A DNA stretch of 54,392 nt. Origin: Fretibacterium fastidiosum. Its GTDB lineage: Bacteria > Synergistota > Synergistia > Synergistales > Aminobacteriaceae. Shown piece after piece: positions 8,953-16,993 of the stretch (within the stretch, counting starts at the first letter, position 1; every line of letters starts with the position of its first letter). Under the pieces are notes generated by a model, which was given only the letters and a program-made list of their open reading frames with translations, was not told where the DNA came from and searched no databases. The translations under genes and the position numbers were made by a program. The stretch spans positions 2,007,089 through 2,061,480 of the forward strand of contig NC_021038.1 of assembly GCF_000210715.1 (NCBI RefSeq), read 5' to 3'.

Positions 8953-9948
8953 GTGCTGAAGCCATTGGGGAACCGAACGTCGCGGCCCTACCTCTGGGCC
9001 CTGTCGTTCTGGCTCCTGCTCCTGATCTTCAACCTGTTCTTCACGGAGAACTTCTGGACCATCGAGGTCCGGGACGGGCACCTCTACGGCAGCCTCCTGG
9101 ACGTCCTACGTCGAGCGGCGCCCACGGTCCTGCTCTCCATGGGGATGACCCTGGTCGTCGCCACGGGAGGCATCGACCTCTCCGTGGGGGCCGTCATCGC
9201 CATCGCGGGGTCGGCGGCCGCCCTTTTGGCCCGCGCCCACTGCCCCCTGCTCCTGGTCGTCGCCGCTCCGCTGGCCCTTGCGGCCGTCGCTGGGCTCTGG
9301 AACGGGCTCCTCGTGACGCGCCTCGGCATCCAGCCCTTCGTGGCGACGCTGATCCTCATGGTGTCGGGGCGCGGCATCGCCCAGCTGCTCTGCGGGGGGC
9401 AGATCGTCCGCTTCTCGTACCCCGCCTTCGAGTTCCTCTCGTCGGGGTTCCTCCTGGGCCTCCCGTTCTCCCTCTACGTGACCGCGCTCCTCTGCATCGG
9501 GTCGGGCCTCGCAGCGCGCAGGACGGCCCTCGGGCTCTTCGTCGAGGCGATCGGGGTCAACCCCTCCGCCAGCCGCTACGCGGGCGTCAACGCCTCGGCG
9601 GTCAAGGTTCTCGTCTACGTCCTCTCGGCCCTCTGCGCGGGCGTCGCCGGCCTGCTCCTGACGACGGAGATCCGGGCGGCGGACGCCAACAACGTCGGCC
9701 TGAACCTGGAGCTGGACGCGATCCTGGCCACGGTCATCGGGGGGACGCCGATGACCGGCGGACGATTCTGCCTCCTGGGCTCCATCATCGGAGCGCTCAT
9801 CATCCAGACCCTGACCACGACGATCCTCGCCCAGGGCGTGCTCCGGCCGGCGACGCTGGTGGTCAAAGCGCTGGTCGTCATCCTGATCAGCCTCATGCAG
9901 TCACCTTCGGTGCGCGCCGGCATGGCGCGGATGAGGGCCGCGCTGTGA
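8953..9948 (+). CDS. ytfT: Galactofuranose-type sugar ABC transporter, permease 1
   Basis: Membrane channel subunit, about 331 residues with eight to ten hydrophobic helices. It matches E. coli YtfT over its length: MGMTLVVATGGIDLSVGAV, LWNGLLVTRLGIQPFVATLILMV, ADANNVGLNLELDAILATVIGGT. GGIDLSVG is the signature of ribose-type permeases. An in-frame TTG at 8929 would add 8 residues, but GTG at 8953 has AAGGGAGAG at a proper distance, so I prefer it. The stop overlaps the GTG of yjfF (GTGA at 9945-9948), indicating coupled translation. Confidence 0.9.
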   Translation: MLKPLGNRTSRPYLWALSFWLLLLIFNLFFTENFWTIEVRDGHLYGSLLDVLRRAAPTVLLSMGMTLVVATGGIDLSVGAVIAIAGSAAALLARAHCPLLLVVAAPLALAAVAGLWNGLLVTRLGIQPFVATLILMVSGRGIAQLLCGGQIVRFSYPAFEFLSSGFLLGLPFSLYVTALLCIGSGLAARRTALGLFVEAIGVNPSASRYAGVNASAVKVLVYVLSALCAGVAGLLLTTEIRAADANNVGLNLELDAILATVIGGTPMTGGRFCLLGSIIGALIIQTLTTTILAQGVLRPATLVVKALVVILISLMQSPSVRAGMARMRAAL

Positions 9949-10970
9949 GGCCCCTTTGCGGACGGAGGCCGGGACGGCTGAGGGTCCGCCACATCCCGCT
10001 GCTGGCCACCCTGTCGGTCTTCCTGCTACTCTTTACGGCGGCCTCCCTGCGGTTTCCCGGCTTCTTCTCCCTGAGGGTGTTCGTGAACCTCCTCATCGAC
10101 AACGCCTTCCTGGGCGTCATCGCGGTGGGCATGACGTTCGTCATCCTGTCGGGCGGCATCGACCTCTCCGTGGGGTCCGTCGTGGCCTGCACCGGGGTCC
10201 TGATGGCCAGGCTCGTGTCCGTCCACGGGCTGAACCCCTTCCTCGTGATGGGGCTCGTCCTCGTCCTCGGCACGGCCTTCGGGGCCCTGATGGGCGTCCT
10301 GATCGCCTGCTGCGACCTCCCGCCCTTCATCGTGACCCTGGGCGGCATGTTCTTCCTGCGCGGCGCCGCCCAGATGATCAGCCTGGAGTCCATCCCGCTG
10401 AAGTCCCCGCCCCTGGCGGCGATGGCCTCCTTCGGCATCCCCCTGACGGAGCGGGTTGACCTGCCCTTCGTGGCGCTCGTCTTCCTGGGGGTCGCCGCGG
10501 CCGCCACCTGGGTCGCCCAATCGACGGCCTTCGGCAGGAACGTCTACGCGATAGGGGGCGGCGAGACCTCGGCCGCCATGATGGGGCTACCCGTCCGCTC
10601 CTGCAAGGTTCAGGTGTACGCCCTGTCCGGCTTCTTCGCCTCGCTGGGAGGAATCCTGTACAGCCTCTACACGTTTTCGGGCTACGCCCTGGCCGGCATC
10701 GGGCTCGAGCTGGACGCCATCGCCTCGGTCGTGATCGGGGGCACGCTCCTGTCGGGCGGGGTCGGCTATCTCCCCGGCACCATCGTCGGGGTCCTGATCC
10801 AAGGGGTGATCCAGTCGTTCATCAGCTTCGAGGGAACCCTCAATTCCTGGTGGACGAAGATCGTGGTGGGGGCGCTCCTCTTCCTGTTCATCCTCCTCCA
10901 GACCTGGGTGGTGCGGTCGGCGCGCTTCGCCGTCCCCGCCACGAAGAGCCCTCCGGAGGCCGCCAGGTAG
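9945..10970 (+). CDS. yjfF: Galactofuranose-type sugar ABC transporter, permease 2
   Basis: Second channel subunit, 341 residues. Close match to YjfF: TDNAFLGIIAVGMTFVIL-like opening (here IDNAFLGVIAVGMTFVIL), GGIDLSVGSVVACTG, GMFFLRGAAQMISLESIP, GYALAGIGLELDAIASVVIGG, TLNSWWTKIVVGALLF. Two different permeases rather than a homodimer is characteristic of the ytf system. The GTG start overlaps the ytfT stop. It ends 22 nt before the convergent aminotransferase gene; a GC-rich inverted repeat around 10953-11000 may end transcription but has no clear T-run. Confidence 0.9.
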   Translation: MRPLCGRRPGRLRVRHIPLLATLSVFLLLFTAASLRFPGFFSLRVFVNLLIDNAFLGVIAVGMTFVILSGGIDLSVGSVVACTGVLMARLVSVHGLNPFLVMGLVLVLGTAFGALMGVLIACCDLPPFIVTLGGMFFLRGAAQMISLESIPLKSPPLAAMASFGIPLTERVDLPFVALVFLGVAAAATWVAQSTAFGRNVYAIGGGETSAAMMGLPVRSCKVQVYALSGFFASLGGILYSLYTFSGYALAGIGLELDAIASVVIGGTLLSGGVGYLPGTIVGVLIQGVIQSFISFEGTLNSWWTKIVVGALLFLFILLQTWVVRSARFAVPATKSPPEAAR

Positions 10971-10992
10971 AGCGACCTCCGGAGGATCGGCC

Positions 10993-12066
10993 TCAACTTT
11001 TGGGGATCGGGACCGTCCAGCCGAAGGGGTCGGGCCGGCTGCCCCACTGGAGGCCCGTCAGCTCGTCGTAGAGCCTTCGGGAGGTGGGGCCGATCTCCGT
11101 GCCGTTGACGACGTAGCTCTTCCCCCCGTAGGACAGCTCTCCGATGGGGGAGATCACGGCCGCGGTGCCCGTGCCCCAGGCCTCCTCCAGCGTCCCGTCC
11201 TCCGCGGCCCGCGTCAGCTCGTCGACGCCGACCTTCCGCTCCTCCACCGCCATGCCCCAGCTCCGCATCATCTCGATGCAGGACTTTCGCGTGATACCCG
11301 GAAGGATGGACCCGTCGGCCAGGGAGGGGGTGACGACCCGTTCCCCGATCTTGAACATGACGTTCATCGCGCCGACCTCCTCCACGTACCTGCGCTCCAC
11401 GCCGTCGAGCCACAACACCTGAGCGTAGCCCTTCTCCATGGCCCGATCCCCCGCCCGGTTGCTCGCCGCGTAGTTCCCTCCGCACTTCGTGTAGCCCGTG
11501 CCGCCCCGCACCGCCCGGACGTCCTCCGTCTCGATCATGATTCGGACGGGCTTCAGGCCGTCGGGGAAGTAGCTGCCCACCGGCGACAGGATGATGGCGA
11601 ACGTCGCCCGGTGAATGCCGTGCAGCGCCAGCGCGGGGTCCGTCGCGAAGACGAAGGGGCGGATGTAGAGCGACGTGCCGGGGTCCGACGGCACCCAGGA
11701 CTGATCCGTCCTGACGATCTCCCTGATGGCCTCCACCGTGTCCTCCGGGTTCAGCCGAGGCAGGCCGATGCGCTCGCAGGAGAGGTTGAGGCGCAAGGCG
11801 TTCTCCATGGGCCGAAACAGCTGCACGACGCCGTCAGCGCGGCGGTAGGCCTTCAGCCCTTCAAAGACCTCCGCGCCGTAGTGGAGGACGCTGGCCGCGG
11901 GCGACAGGACGATGGGGCCGAAGGGGACGATGCGCGGCCCGTGCCACCCCTCCGCGTCGCCGTAGTCCATCAAAAACATGTGGTCCGTAAAGACGGTCCC
12001 CCAGCCCAGCTCCTTCGTCGGGGGCAGCTTCCCCGGACGCTCGTTCCTCGTAAACGCAATCCTCAT
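10993..12066 (-). CDS. ilvE: Branched-chain amino acid aminotransferase
   Basis: PLP enzyme that exchanges the amino group of Leu, Ile or Val with 2-oxoglutarate. About 357 residues, fold-type IV, of the longer BCAT type: HYGAEVFEGLKAYR near 68, SLYIRPFVFATDP, VRGGTGYTKCGGNYAAS with the PLP lysine (about 193), LWLDGVERRYVEEVGAMNVMF, and the closing GTGTAAVISPIGEL. An ATG at 12072 is two codons upstream, but GGAGG is only 2 nt before it; the ATG at 12066 has 8 nt spacing and is preferred. It lies 36 nt downstream of a 2-hydroxyacid dehydrogenase on the same strand, so the pair can turn branched-chain amino acids into 2-oxoacids and then hydroxyacids. Confidence 0.93.
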   Translation of the reverse strand: MRIAFTRNERPGKLPPTKELGWGTVFTDHMFLMDYGDAEGWHGPRIVPFGPIVLSPAASVLHYGAEVFEGLKAYRRADGVVQLFRPMENALRLNLSCERIGLPRLNPEDTVEAIREIVRTDQSWVPSDPGTSLYIRPFVFATDPALALHGIHRATFAIILSPVGSYFPDGLKPVRIMIETEDVRAVRGGTGYTKCGGNYAASNRAGDRAMEKGYAQVLWLDGVERRYVEEVGAMNVMFKIGERVVTPSLADGSILPGITRKSCIEMMRSWGMAVEERKVGVDELTRAAEDGTLEEAWGTGTAAVISPIGELSYGGKSYVVNGTEIGPTSRRLYDELTGLQWGSRPDPFGWTVPIPKS

Positions 12067-12102
12067 CGTCATGACCTCCAGACCAACGACGGCCCCCGGC
12101 CG

Positions 12103-13062
12103 CTAGCGGACCTCCAGCGCGTGCGCCATGTTCGCGCGCACGTCGTCGCAGCAACCCTTGAACTCCGCCAACTCCTCCGCCGACATGGGGACCTCCACCA
12201 CCTGCTCCGCGCCGCCTGCACCCACCACGGCGGGCACGCCAATGAAGATCCCGCTCTCCCCGTACTCGCCCTCGAGGCGCGTCGTGACGGGCAGGATCTG
12301 CTTCTCGTCCAGCAGGACGACACTCGCCATGCGCGCCGCCGTGGAGCAGATGCCGTACTCGGTGCACTGCTTGCCGCTGAACACCACCCAGCCCGCGTCC
12401 CGTGCCTCCTTGCGGATGGCCTCGCGGTCGAAGCGGAAGCGCTCGTCCGTCCTCTCCCACTCCGCGAGGGGCCTGCCGCCGAAGGACACCGAGGACCAGG
12501 GCACCATCTGGGACGCGCCGTGCTCCCCCATGACGTAGGCGCAGATGGACTTGTGGTCCACCCCCGTCTGACGCGCCAGGGCGGACCGCAGGCGCGCGGT
12601 GTCGAGGCCCGTTCCCGTGCCGAACACGCGGCCCCGCGGCAGCCCCGACAGCTCCGCGAAGCGCCAGGCCACCACGTCGCAGGGGTTCGTGACGTTGATC
12701 ACGACCCCGTCAAAACCGGACTCCATGACCCGATCCACGTAGCCGTTGACGGCCCGGATGGTGAAGTCCATCTCCTCGAGACGGCTCTTGTTGCCCGTGG
12801 CCAGCAGTTGGATGTGCCCCGCGCTGTTCACCAGCACGTCGCAGTCCTTCAGGTCCGGGAAGTCCCCGGAGCGCACCTCGACGCGGTGCGGCAGGTAACA
12901 GACGGAGTCCATAACGTCCTGGGCCTCGCAGTCCGCCTTCTTCCTCTCCCGGTCCACCAGGATGATCTCGTCCGCGATGCCCTGCACCGCAAGGCTGTAG
13001 GCGACGTGCGCCCCAACATGCCCAATGCCGATGATGCCGACCGTCCTCTTCTTCCCCTGCAT
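12103..13062 (-). CDS. L-2-hydroxyacid dehydrogenase (LDH/MDH family; L-2-hydroxyisocaproate type likely)
   Basis: NAD-dependent L-2-hydroxyacid dehydrogenase, 319 residues. The Rossmann motif is GIIGIGHVGAHVA near the N-terminus, followed by VINVTNPCDVVAW, GTGTGLDTARLR (catalytic Asp and substrate-binding Arg) and the catalytic His in MGEHGASQMVPWS (about 180). The active-site loop differs from that of lactate or malate dehydrogenases and recalls L-2-hydroxyisocaproate dehydrogenase, which takes bulky branched 2-oxoacids. The aminotransferase gene just downstream would supply 4-methyl-2-oxopentanoate, so reductive leucine fermentation that regenerates NAD+ is a sensible role. That assignment is inference; an L-lactate dehydrogenase remains possible. 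GGGGAG precedes the ATG by 10 nt. Confidence 0.85.
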   Translation of the reverse strand: MQGKKRTVGIIGIGHVGAHVAYSLAVQGIADEIILVDRERKKADCEAQDVMDSVCYLPHRVEVRSGDFPDLKDCDVLVNSAGHIQLLATGNKSRLEEMDFTIRAVNGYVDRVMESGFDGVVINVTNPCDVVAWRFAELSGLPRGRVFGTGTGLDTARLRSALARQTGVDHKSICAYVMGEHGASQMVPWSSVSFGGRPLAEWERTDERFRFDREAIRKEARDAGWVVFSGKQCTEYGICSTAARMASVVLLDEKQILPVTTRLEGEYGESGIFIGVPAVVGAGGAEQVVEVPMSAEELAEFKGCCDDVRANMAHALEVR

Positions 13063-13201
13063 ACTCGATTCACTCCCCGTCCGTCCAAAAAGCCAACGCC
13101 GGTTGACTTAAGAAGCTGCCGCACGTCCCCGAACCCATCCGGGGGCGGCGGCACCGATAAGACCATGCCGCCGTCCCCGCGTGGGGAACCAGCCGGCGCG
13201 T

Positions 13202-13771
13202 TCAGCGCCTTTCTCTCTCGCTGCGCCCGAGGGTCAGGACCATTCGGAGCAACGCCCCTCCGTTCTTCGCCACGGCCGTCCAGACTGCTGCGACCAGGAA
13301 CACGAACGCCCCCAGGCTCAGCAGGAGCCTCCCATACTTTCTCGGGTTGCTGTCGAAGTACTGCAGCATCCGGTCCGCGTACGCCGACCGAACCTCCTCC
13401 TCCGGGACGCCGCGCGCGGCGGCCTGCAGCGAAAAGTACGTCTCGACGCGCGTCCCCTCGTAGGGAGAGACCAAGACGAAGAACTCGGTGGCCGGTCCCT
13501 CCTTCCGCCTGTGGAGGCTCTTGACCAGGACCAGCTTGTCCTCCATCCGGATCGTGTAGAAGTACGACGCGCTGTTCTTCTTGTCCCTTGGGAAGTGCAC
13601 GCCCGTATCCTCCAGCGCAGCGGTGACGCGCGCGTACTTCGCCTTCGTGGCGTTCAGGACCTTCAGGTCGACGATTTCGGGGATGCCGTGGGACGCCACA
13701 TCCCAGCAGATGACCCCGCCTGCAAAGATCACAGCGAGCCCCACGATGAACGAAAAGGCCTGCAACGCCAT
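13202..13771 (-). CDS. Hypothetical two-helix membrane protein
   Basis: Not recognised. The likely protein (about 189 residues) has a hydrophobic helix near the N-terminus (FSFIVGLAVIFAGGVICW), an extracytoplasmic domain of about 115 residues with several Tyr and basic residues, and a second helix near the C-terminus (LLLSLGAFVFLVAAVWTAVA) ending in a basic tail. The frame is open to 13879. I use ATG 13771 because AGGA lies 8 nt upstream; GTG at 13789 is an alternative. It is transcribed divergently from azlC and may use the TATAAT at 13903-13908. The two-helix layout resembles DUF3592-like proteins, but I cannot confirm that. Confidence 0.6.
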   Translation of the reverse strand: MALQAFSFIVGLAVIFAGGVICWDVASHGIPEIVDLKVLNATKAKYARVTAALEDTGVHFPRDKKNSASYFYTIRMEDKLVLVKSLHRRKEGPATEFFVLVSPYEGTRVETYFSLQAAARGVPEEEVRSAYADRMLQYFDSNPRKYGRLLLSLGAFVFLVAAVWTAVAKNGGALLRMVLTLGRSERERR

Positions 13772-13902
13772 CAAGAGTTTCCTGACCACTGAAAACACCC
13801 ACCCATCTTCAAAATATAGATCGCAAAACCCTTTCGCGCCGAGACGCCCCCTCCCCGCGCGCTTTGACGACGCTCCCACCTCGTCTCAGGTGCCATCGGT
13901 CC

Positions 13903-13931
13903 ATTATATAGTATTTTCGCCCCCGACCCGA
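13903..13931 (-). promoter_or_regulatory. Possible promoter of the 13771 membrane-protein gene
   Basis: On the minus strand TATAAT (13908-13903) stands in an AT-rich patch within GC-rich DNA, 130 bp before the gene start. The -35 position (TCGGGT at 17-bp spacing) is poor. Confidence 0.35.
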
Positions 13932-13963
13932 CGCCCCGCGCCCCGTGCCGGCGCCCTTTTGAA

Positions 13964-13991
13964 TTCAACCGGCGCTTCCCGATGATATAAT
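13964..13991 (+). promoter_or_regulatory. Promoter of azlCD
   Basis: TTCAAC (13964-13969), a 16-bp spacer and TATAAT (13986-13991) form a sigma70-like promoter about 57 bp before the azlC start. GGGAG precedes that ATG. Confidence 0.55.
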
Positions 13992-14048
13992 ACGTGGAAT
14001 TCCGGGCGGGACGCCCGGCGGATCTTCGACGGACGGGAGTTTTCGATC

Positions 14049-14741
14049 ATGACCAACGAGGACAGAGGGGCCGCGCGACGCGCGCTCTCCGACACGCTGC
14101 CGGTCGTCGCCGGCTACATCGTCCTGGGGGCCGGGTTCGGCGTGCTGCTCAGCACGAGGGGGTACGGTGCGCTGTGGGCCCTGGCCATGGGGCTCGTCGT
14201 CTACTCCGGCTCCATGCAGTTCGTGGACCTCGAACTGATGGCGGGGGGCGCGTCCCTTCCGACGACGGCCCTCACCGCCCTCATGGTCAGCGCCCGCCAC
14301 CTCTTCTACGGCATCTCCATGGTGGACCGCTACCGGGGCGCGGGCTGGAGGAAGCCCTACCTGATCTACGCCCTGACGGACGAGACGTGGTCCCTGGCGT
14401 GCAGCGCGGAAGACCAGCCCGGCTTTCGCCGCTACTGCTTCCTCGTGTCGCTGTTCAACCACGCGGCTTGGCTCACCGGCACGACGCTGGGCGCCCTCCT
14501 GGGGCCCTTCATCCCCTTCGACACGAAAGGGATCGACTTCGCCCTCACCGCGCTCTTCGTGACCCTCTGCGTCGAGCAGCAGCTGACCGCCCGCCGCCGT
14601 TCCCCCGCCCTCGTGGGCCTCGCGTCGTCCCTCGTCTGCCTGGCGGCCTTCGGCCCGGACCATTTTCTGATCCCGACGATGCTCTCCATCTCAGCGGCCC
14701 TGCTGCTCCTGCGCGGGAGGCTGGAGGAAGGCGATGACTGA
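14049..14741 (+). CDS. azlC: AzlC family branched-chain amino acid exporter, large subunit
   Basis: AzlC/BrnF-type inner-membrane protein, 230 residues with seven or eight hydrophobic segments. With AzlD it exports branched-chain amino acids and related compounds. Family features are LPVVAGYIVLGAGFGVLL near the N-terminus, YSGSMQFVDLELM, the conserved ARHLFYGISM, and YALTDETWSL. GGGAG lies 10 nt before the ATG. The 3' end overlaps azlD by 8 nt. Placement opposite the aminotransferase/dehydrogenase pair suggests a shared role in branched-chain amino acid balance; that link is inference. Confidence 0.92.
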   Translation: MTNEDRGAARRALSDTLPVVAGYIVLGAGFGVLLSTRGYGALWALAMGLVVYSGSMQFVDLELMAGGASLPTTALTALMVSARHLFYGISMVDRYRGAGWRKPYLIYALTDETWSLACSAEDQPGFRRYCFLVSLFNHAAWLTGTTLGALLGPFIPFDTKGIDFALTALFVTLCVEQQLTARRRSPALVGLASSLVCLAAFGPDHFLIPTMLSISAALLLLRGRLEEGDD

Positions 14742-15072
14742 GCTGTTTTGCGGCCCCCACGCGCACGACGCCCTCATCGTCCTCGTCAGCGGCGCCGTGA
14801 CGCTGGCGCTGAGGTTCCTGCCCTTCCTCACCTTCGGGCGCAGGACGCCCGCCATCGTCGCGTACCTGGGACGGGTCCTGCCCGGAGCCATCATGCCCAT
14901 GCTGGCGGTCTACTGCCTTCGGAACGTAAACCTGACCGCCGCGCCCTACGGCGCGCCGGAGTTCCTCGCCTGCGCCGTGGCCGCCCTCCTGCACGTCCGG
15001 CTGCGCAGCCTGCTCCTCAGCGTCCTCTGCGGCACGGCCTGCTACATGCTCCTGGTGCAGACGGCGTTCTAG
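14734..15072 (+). CDS. azlD: AzlD family branched-chain amino acid exporter, small subunit
   Basis: Small partner of AzlC, 112 residues with four hydrophobic segments, the standard AzlD size. The family pattern is clear: ALRFLPFLTFGR near residue 25, YLGRVLPGAIMPMLAVYCL, and a hydrophobic C-terminus. It starts 8 nt before the azlC stop, as in most azlCD pairs, so the two are translated together. It ends 24 nt before the convergent D-aminoacylase gene, with no obvious terminator between. Confidence 0.92.
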   Translation: MTELFCGPHAHDALIVLVSGAVTLALRFLPFLTFGRRTPAIVAYLGRVLPGAIMPMLAVYCLRNVNLTAAPYGAPEFLACAVAALLHVRLRSLLLSVLCGTACYMLLVQTAF

Positions 15073-15096
15073 CGGCGCCAGCCCGGCCGCCGACAT

Positions 15097-16686
15097 CTAA
15101 AAGCGCAGCACGCGCCCGGCCCGCTCGCCCGTGAGGCGTCCCCGGTGCGCCGCCAGCCGTCCGGCAACCCACACGGACTCGATGCCGACCGGAGGGTCCG
15201 TGGGGTGCTCGTAGTCGTTGCCGTCCGCGATGGTTCCGGGGTCGAAGAGCACCATGTCCGCGTCCATGCCCGGCCGCAGGAGGCCCTTGCGCGTCAGCCC
15301 AAGCCGCGACGCGGGCAGGGACGTCATCCTGCGGACTCCCTCTTCCATGGAAAACAGCTTCAGGTCCCGCGCGTAGCGCCCCAGGACCCGGGGGAAGGTC
15401 CCGCAATAGCGCGGGTGGACGAACTCACCCCGAAGCGCGATGCCGCCATCGGACCCCACCATCACCAGCGGGTTCACCATGACGTTCCGAACGTCCTGCT
15501 CCGTCATCGTGAAGTAGACGCCCTGATCGCACCCCCGATTCTTCAAAATGACCTCCAGCAGCGCGTCCACTGCGTCGGTCCCCATGTCCTTCGCCACGGC
15601 CTCCAGGTTCATCCCCGTGTACTGCGGCGTCCCGGGCAGCTGTCCGAGGACGATCCCCCGCGGCCCGTCCCCGTGCTCCATGCACTTCTGCCAGCGCTCG
15701 GACGCGGCCATCTCGTCGTGCAGCGGCCTGCGGCGCACGGGGTCCGACAGGAGCTCCACGATGCCCGCCACGCCGCCCTCGTGCACCCACTTCGGCATGA
15801 GCGAGCGCATGGTGGAGCTGGCGGCCGTGTAAGGGTACTGGTCCACCGTGACGTCGATGCCCTCCGCTCTGGCCCTCTCGATGATGCCGAAGAGGTGTGC
15901 CGCCATGCCGGGCCGGTCCCCTTCCCGCGCCTTGAGGTGCACCACCTGGACGGGGATGCGGTTCACCCGCCCCACGTTGATGGTGGCCTCCACGCACTCC
16001 GGCGACCTGTCGGCCTGATTTCGCATGTGGGAGAGGTAGAGCCCCCGGCGCTTCGCGAGGCCGCCCGCCACGAACTCCAGCTCCGCGTCCGAGGAGTAGA
16101 TCCCCGGCGGGTAGGCCAGGCCGCTGGTCAGCCCGAACGCCCCCTCCTCCATGCCCTGCTCCACCAGCTCCCGCATCCGGCACAGCTCGTCCTGCGACGG
16201 CTCGCGGCTCGCAAAGCCCATGACGCACAGGCGTACCGTCCCCTGACCGATGAAAGAGCCCACGTTGATCCCCAGAGGAAGCTCCTCCAGGCGCGACAGC
16301 CACTGGCCAAAGCTCTGCCAGTCCCACTTCAGCTTCCGGCCGGACCGCGTCACCCCCGCATACTCGTCAAGCTGGAGCACCCGCTCCGGGACGATGGGAG
16401 CCGGGCTGATGCCGCACTGCCCCATGACGATCGTCGTCACCCCCTGCAGCAGGAGGTTCTCTCCCTCCGGGTGCAGAGGCAGGACGAAATCCGCGTGACT
16501 GTGAATGTCGATGAAGCCAGGGGCCAGCATCCCGTCCCCTGCGTCCACCTCCGTCACACCGCCGCAGGGCGCCACGTTCCGCCCCACTTCCGCGATGACC
16601 CCGTCCCGGACGCGTACCCCGCCCCGATACCACGCGCTCCCACTCCCGTCGCAGATCCGGGCGTTCGTTACGACAAAGTCCGACAT
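15097..16686 (-). CDS. N-acyl-D-amino-acid deacylase (D-aminoacylase)
   Basis: Amidohydrolase-fold enzyme that removes the acyl group from N-acyl-D-amino acids, 529 residues. Zinc-site and family motifs are in order: FIDIHSHADF (His62, His64), GQCG with the metal-bridging Cys (about 91), LSHMRNQ, VVHLKARE, and SDGGIALRG near 390 with the catalytic Asp. The C-terminal beta-sandwich strands close the protein (RPGMDADMVLFDPGTI). No signal peptide, so cytoplasmic. A peptide importer lies divergently upstream, so the enzyme may work on imported D-residue compounds; that is inference. Dihydroorotase-like relatives are less likely because of the GQCG cysteine. Confidence 0.92.
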   Translation of the reverse strand: MSDFVVTNARICDGSGSAWYRGGVRVRDGVIAEVGRNVAPCGGVTEVDAGDGMLAPGFIDIHSHADFVLPLHPEGENLLLQGVTTIVMGQCGISPAPIVPERVLQLDEYAGVTRSGRKLKWDWQSFGQWLSRLEELPLGINVGSFIGQGTVRLCVMGFASREPSQDELCRMRELVEQGMEEGAFGLTSGLAYPPGIYSSDAELEFVAGGLAKRRGLYLSHMRNQADRSPECVEATINVGRVNRIPVQVVHLKAREGDRPGMAAHLFGIIERARAEGIDVTVDQYPYTAASSTMRSLMPKWVHEGGVAGIVELLSDPVRRRPLHDEMAASERWQKCMEHGDGPRGIVLGQLPGTPQYTGMNLEAVAKDMGTDAVDALLEVILKNRGCDQGVYFTMTEQDVRNVMVNPLVMVGSDGGIALRGEFVHPRYCGTFPRVLGRYARDLKLFSMEEGVRRMTSLPASRLGLTRKGLLRPGMDADMVLFDPGTIADGNDYEHPTDPPVGIESVWVAGRLAAHRGRLTGERAGRVLRF

Positions 16687-16993
16687 GCAATCCCATCCTT
16701 CAGTAAAACAACATAATTACAAAGACGACAAACTCCACCATCGCAAGGTTCATTATTTCACGAATAAAAAAATCGCTCAAGTCAAAACGCTCCCCTTATG
16801 GTAAGATAAGTGCGTTTTTCCTTGCAGGATGACACGTTTCAAGTTTTTTCTTTAAAGTAATGAAAGGATTTTGCACAAAGCTGCGCATTTACGAAAGGCC
16901 TGCAGGACGGTTTCGTCTGCCGCAACGCACGACGCTCAACGGATCCGGTTTTGAATCGAGGTCCGAGCCGATCTTTCTCAAGGAGGGTTCCTG
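16687..16993. other. Divergent control region between D-aminoacylase and dpp operon
   Basis: About 300 bases, much more AT-rich than the flanks. It holds a likely minus-strand promoter (separate entry) and, near 16995, the AGGAGG of dppB. The plus-strand promoter is not clear: TAAGAT (16802-16807) and the AT-rich 16837-16865 stretch are candidates without good -35 boxes. No gene seen. Confidence 0.5.
16752..16780 (-). promoter_or_regulatory. Promoter of the D-aminoacylase gene
   Basis: On the minus strand TTGAGC (16780-16775), a 17-bp spacer and AATAAT (16757-16752) lie 65 bp before the ATG. Confidence 0.4.

Noticed and set aside
10953-11000. GC-rich inverted repeat between yjfF and ilvE as a terminator
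   Set aside because: Stem has a large inner hairpin and no T-run on either strand; left as a mention only.
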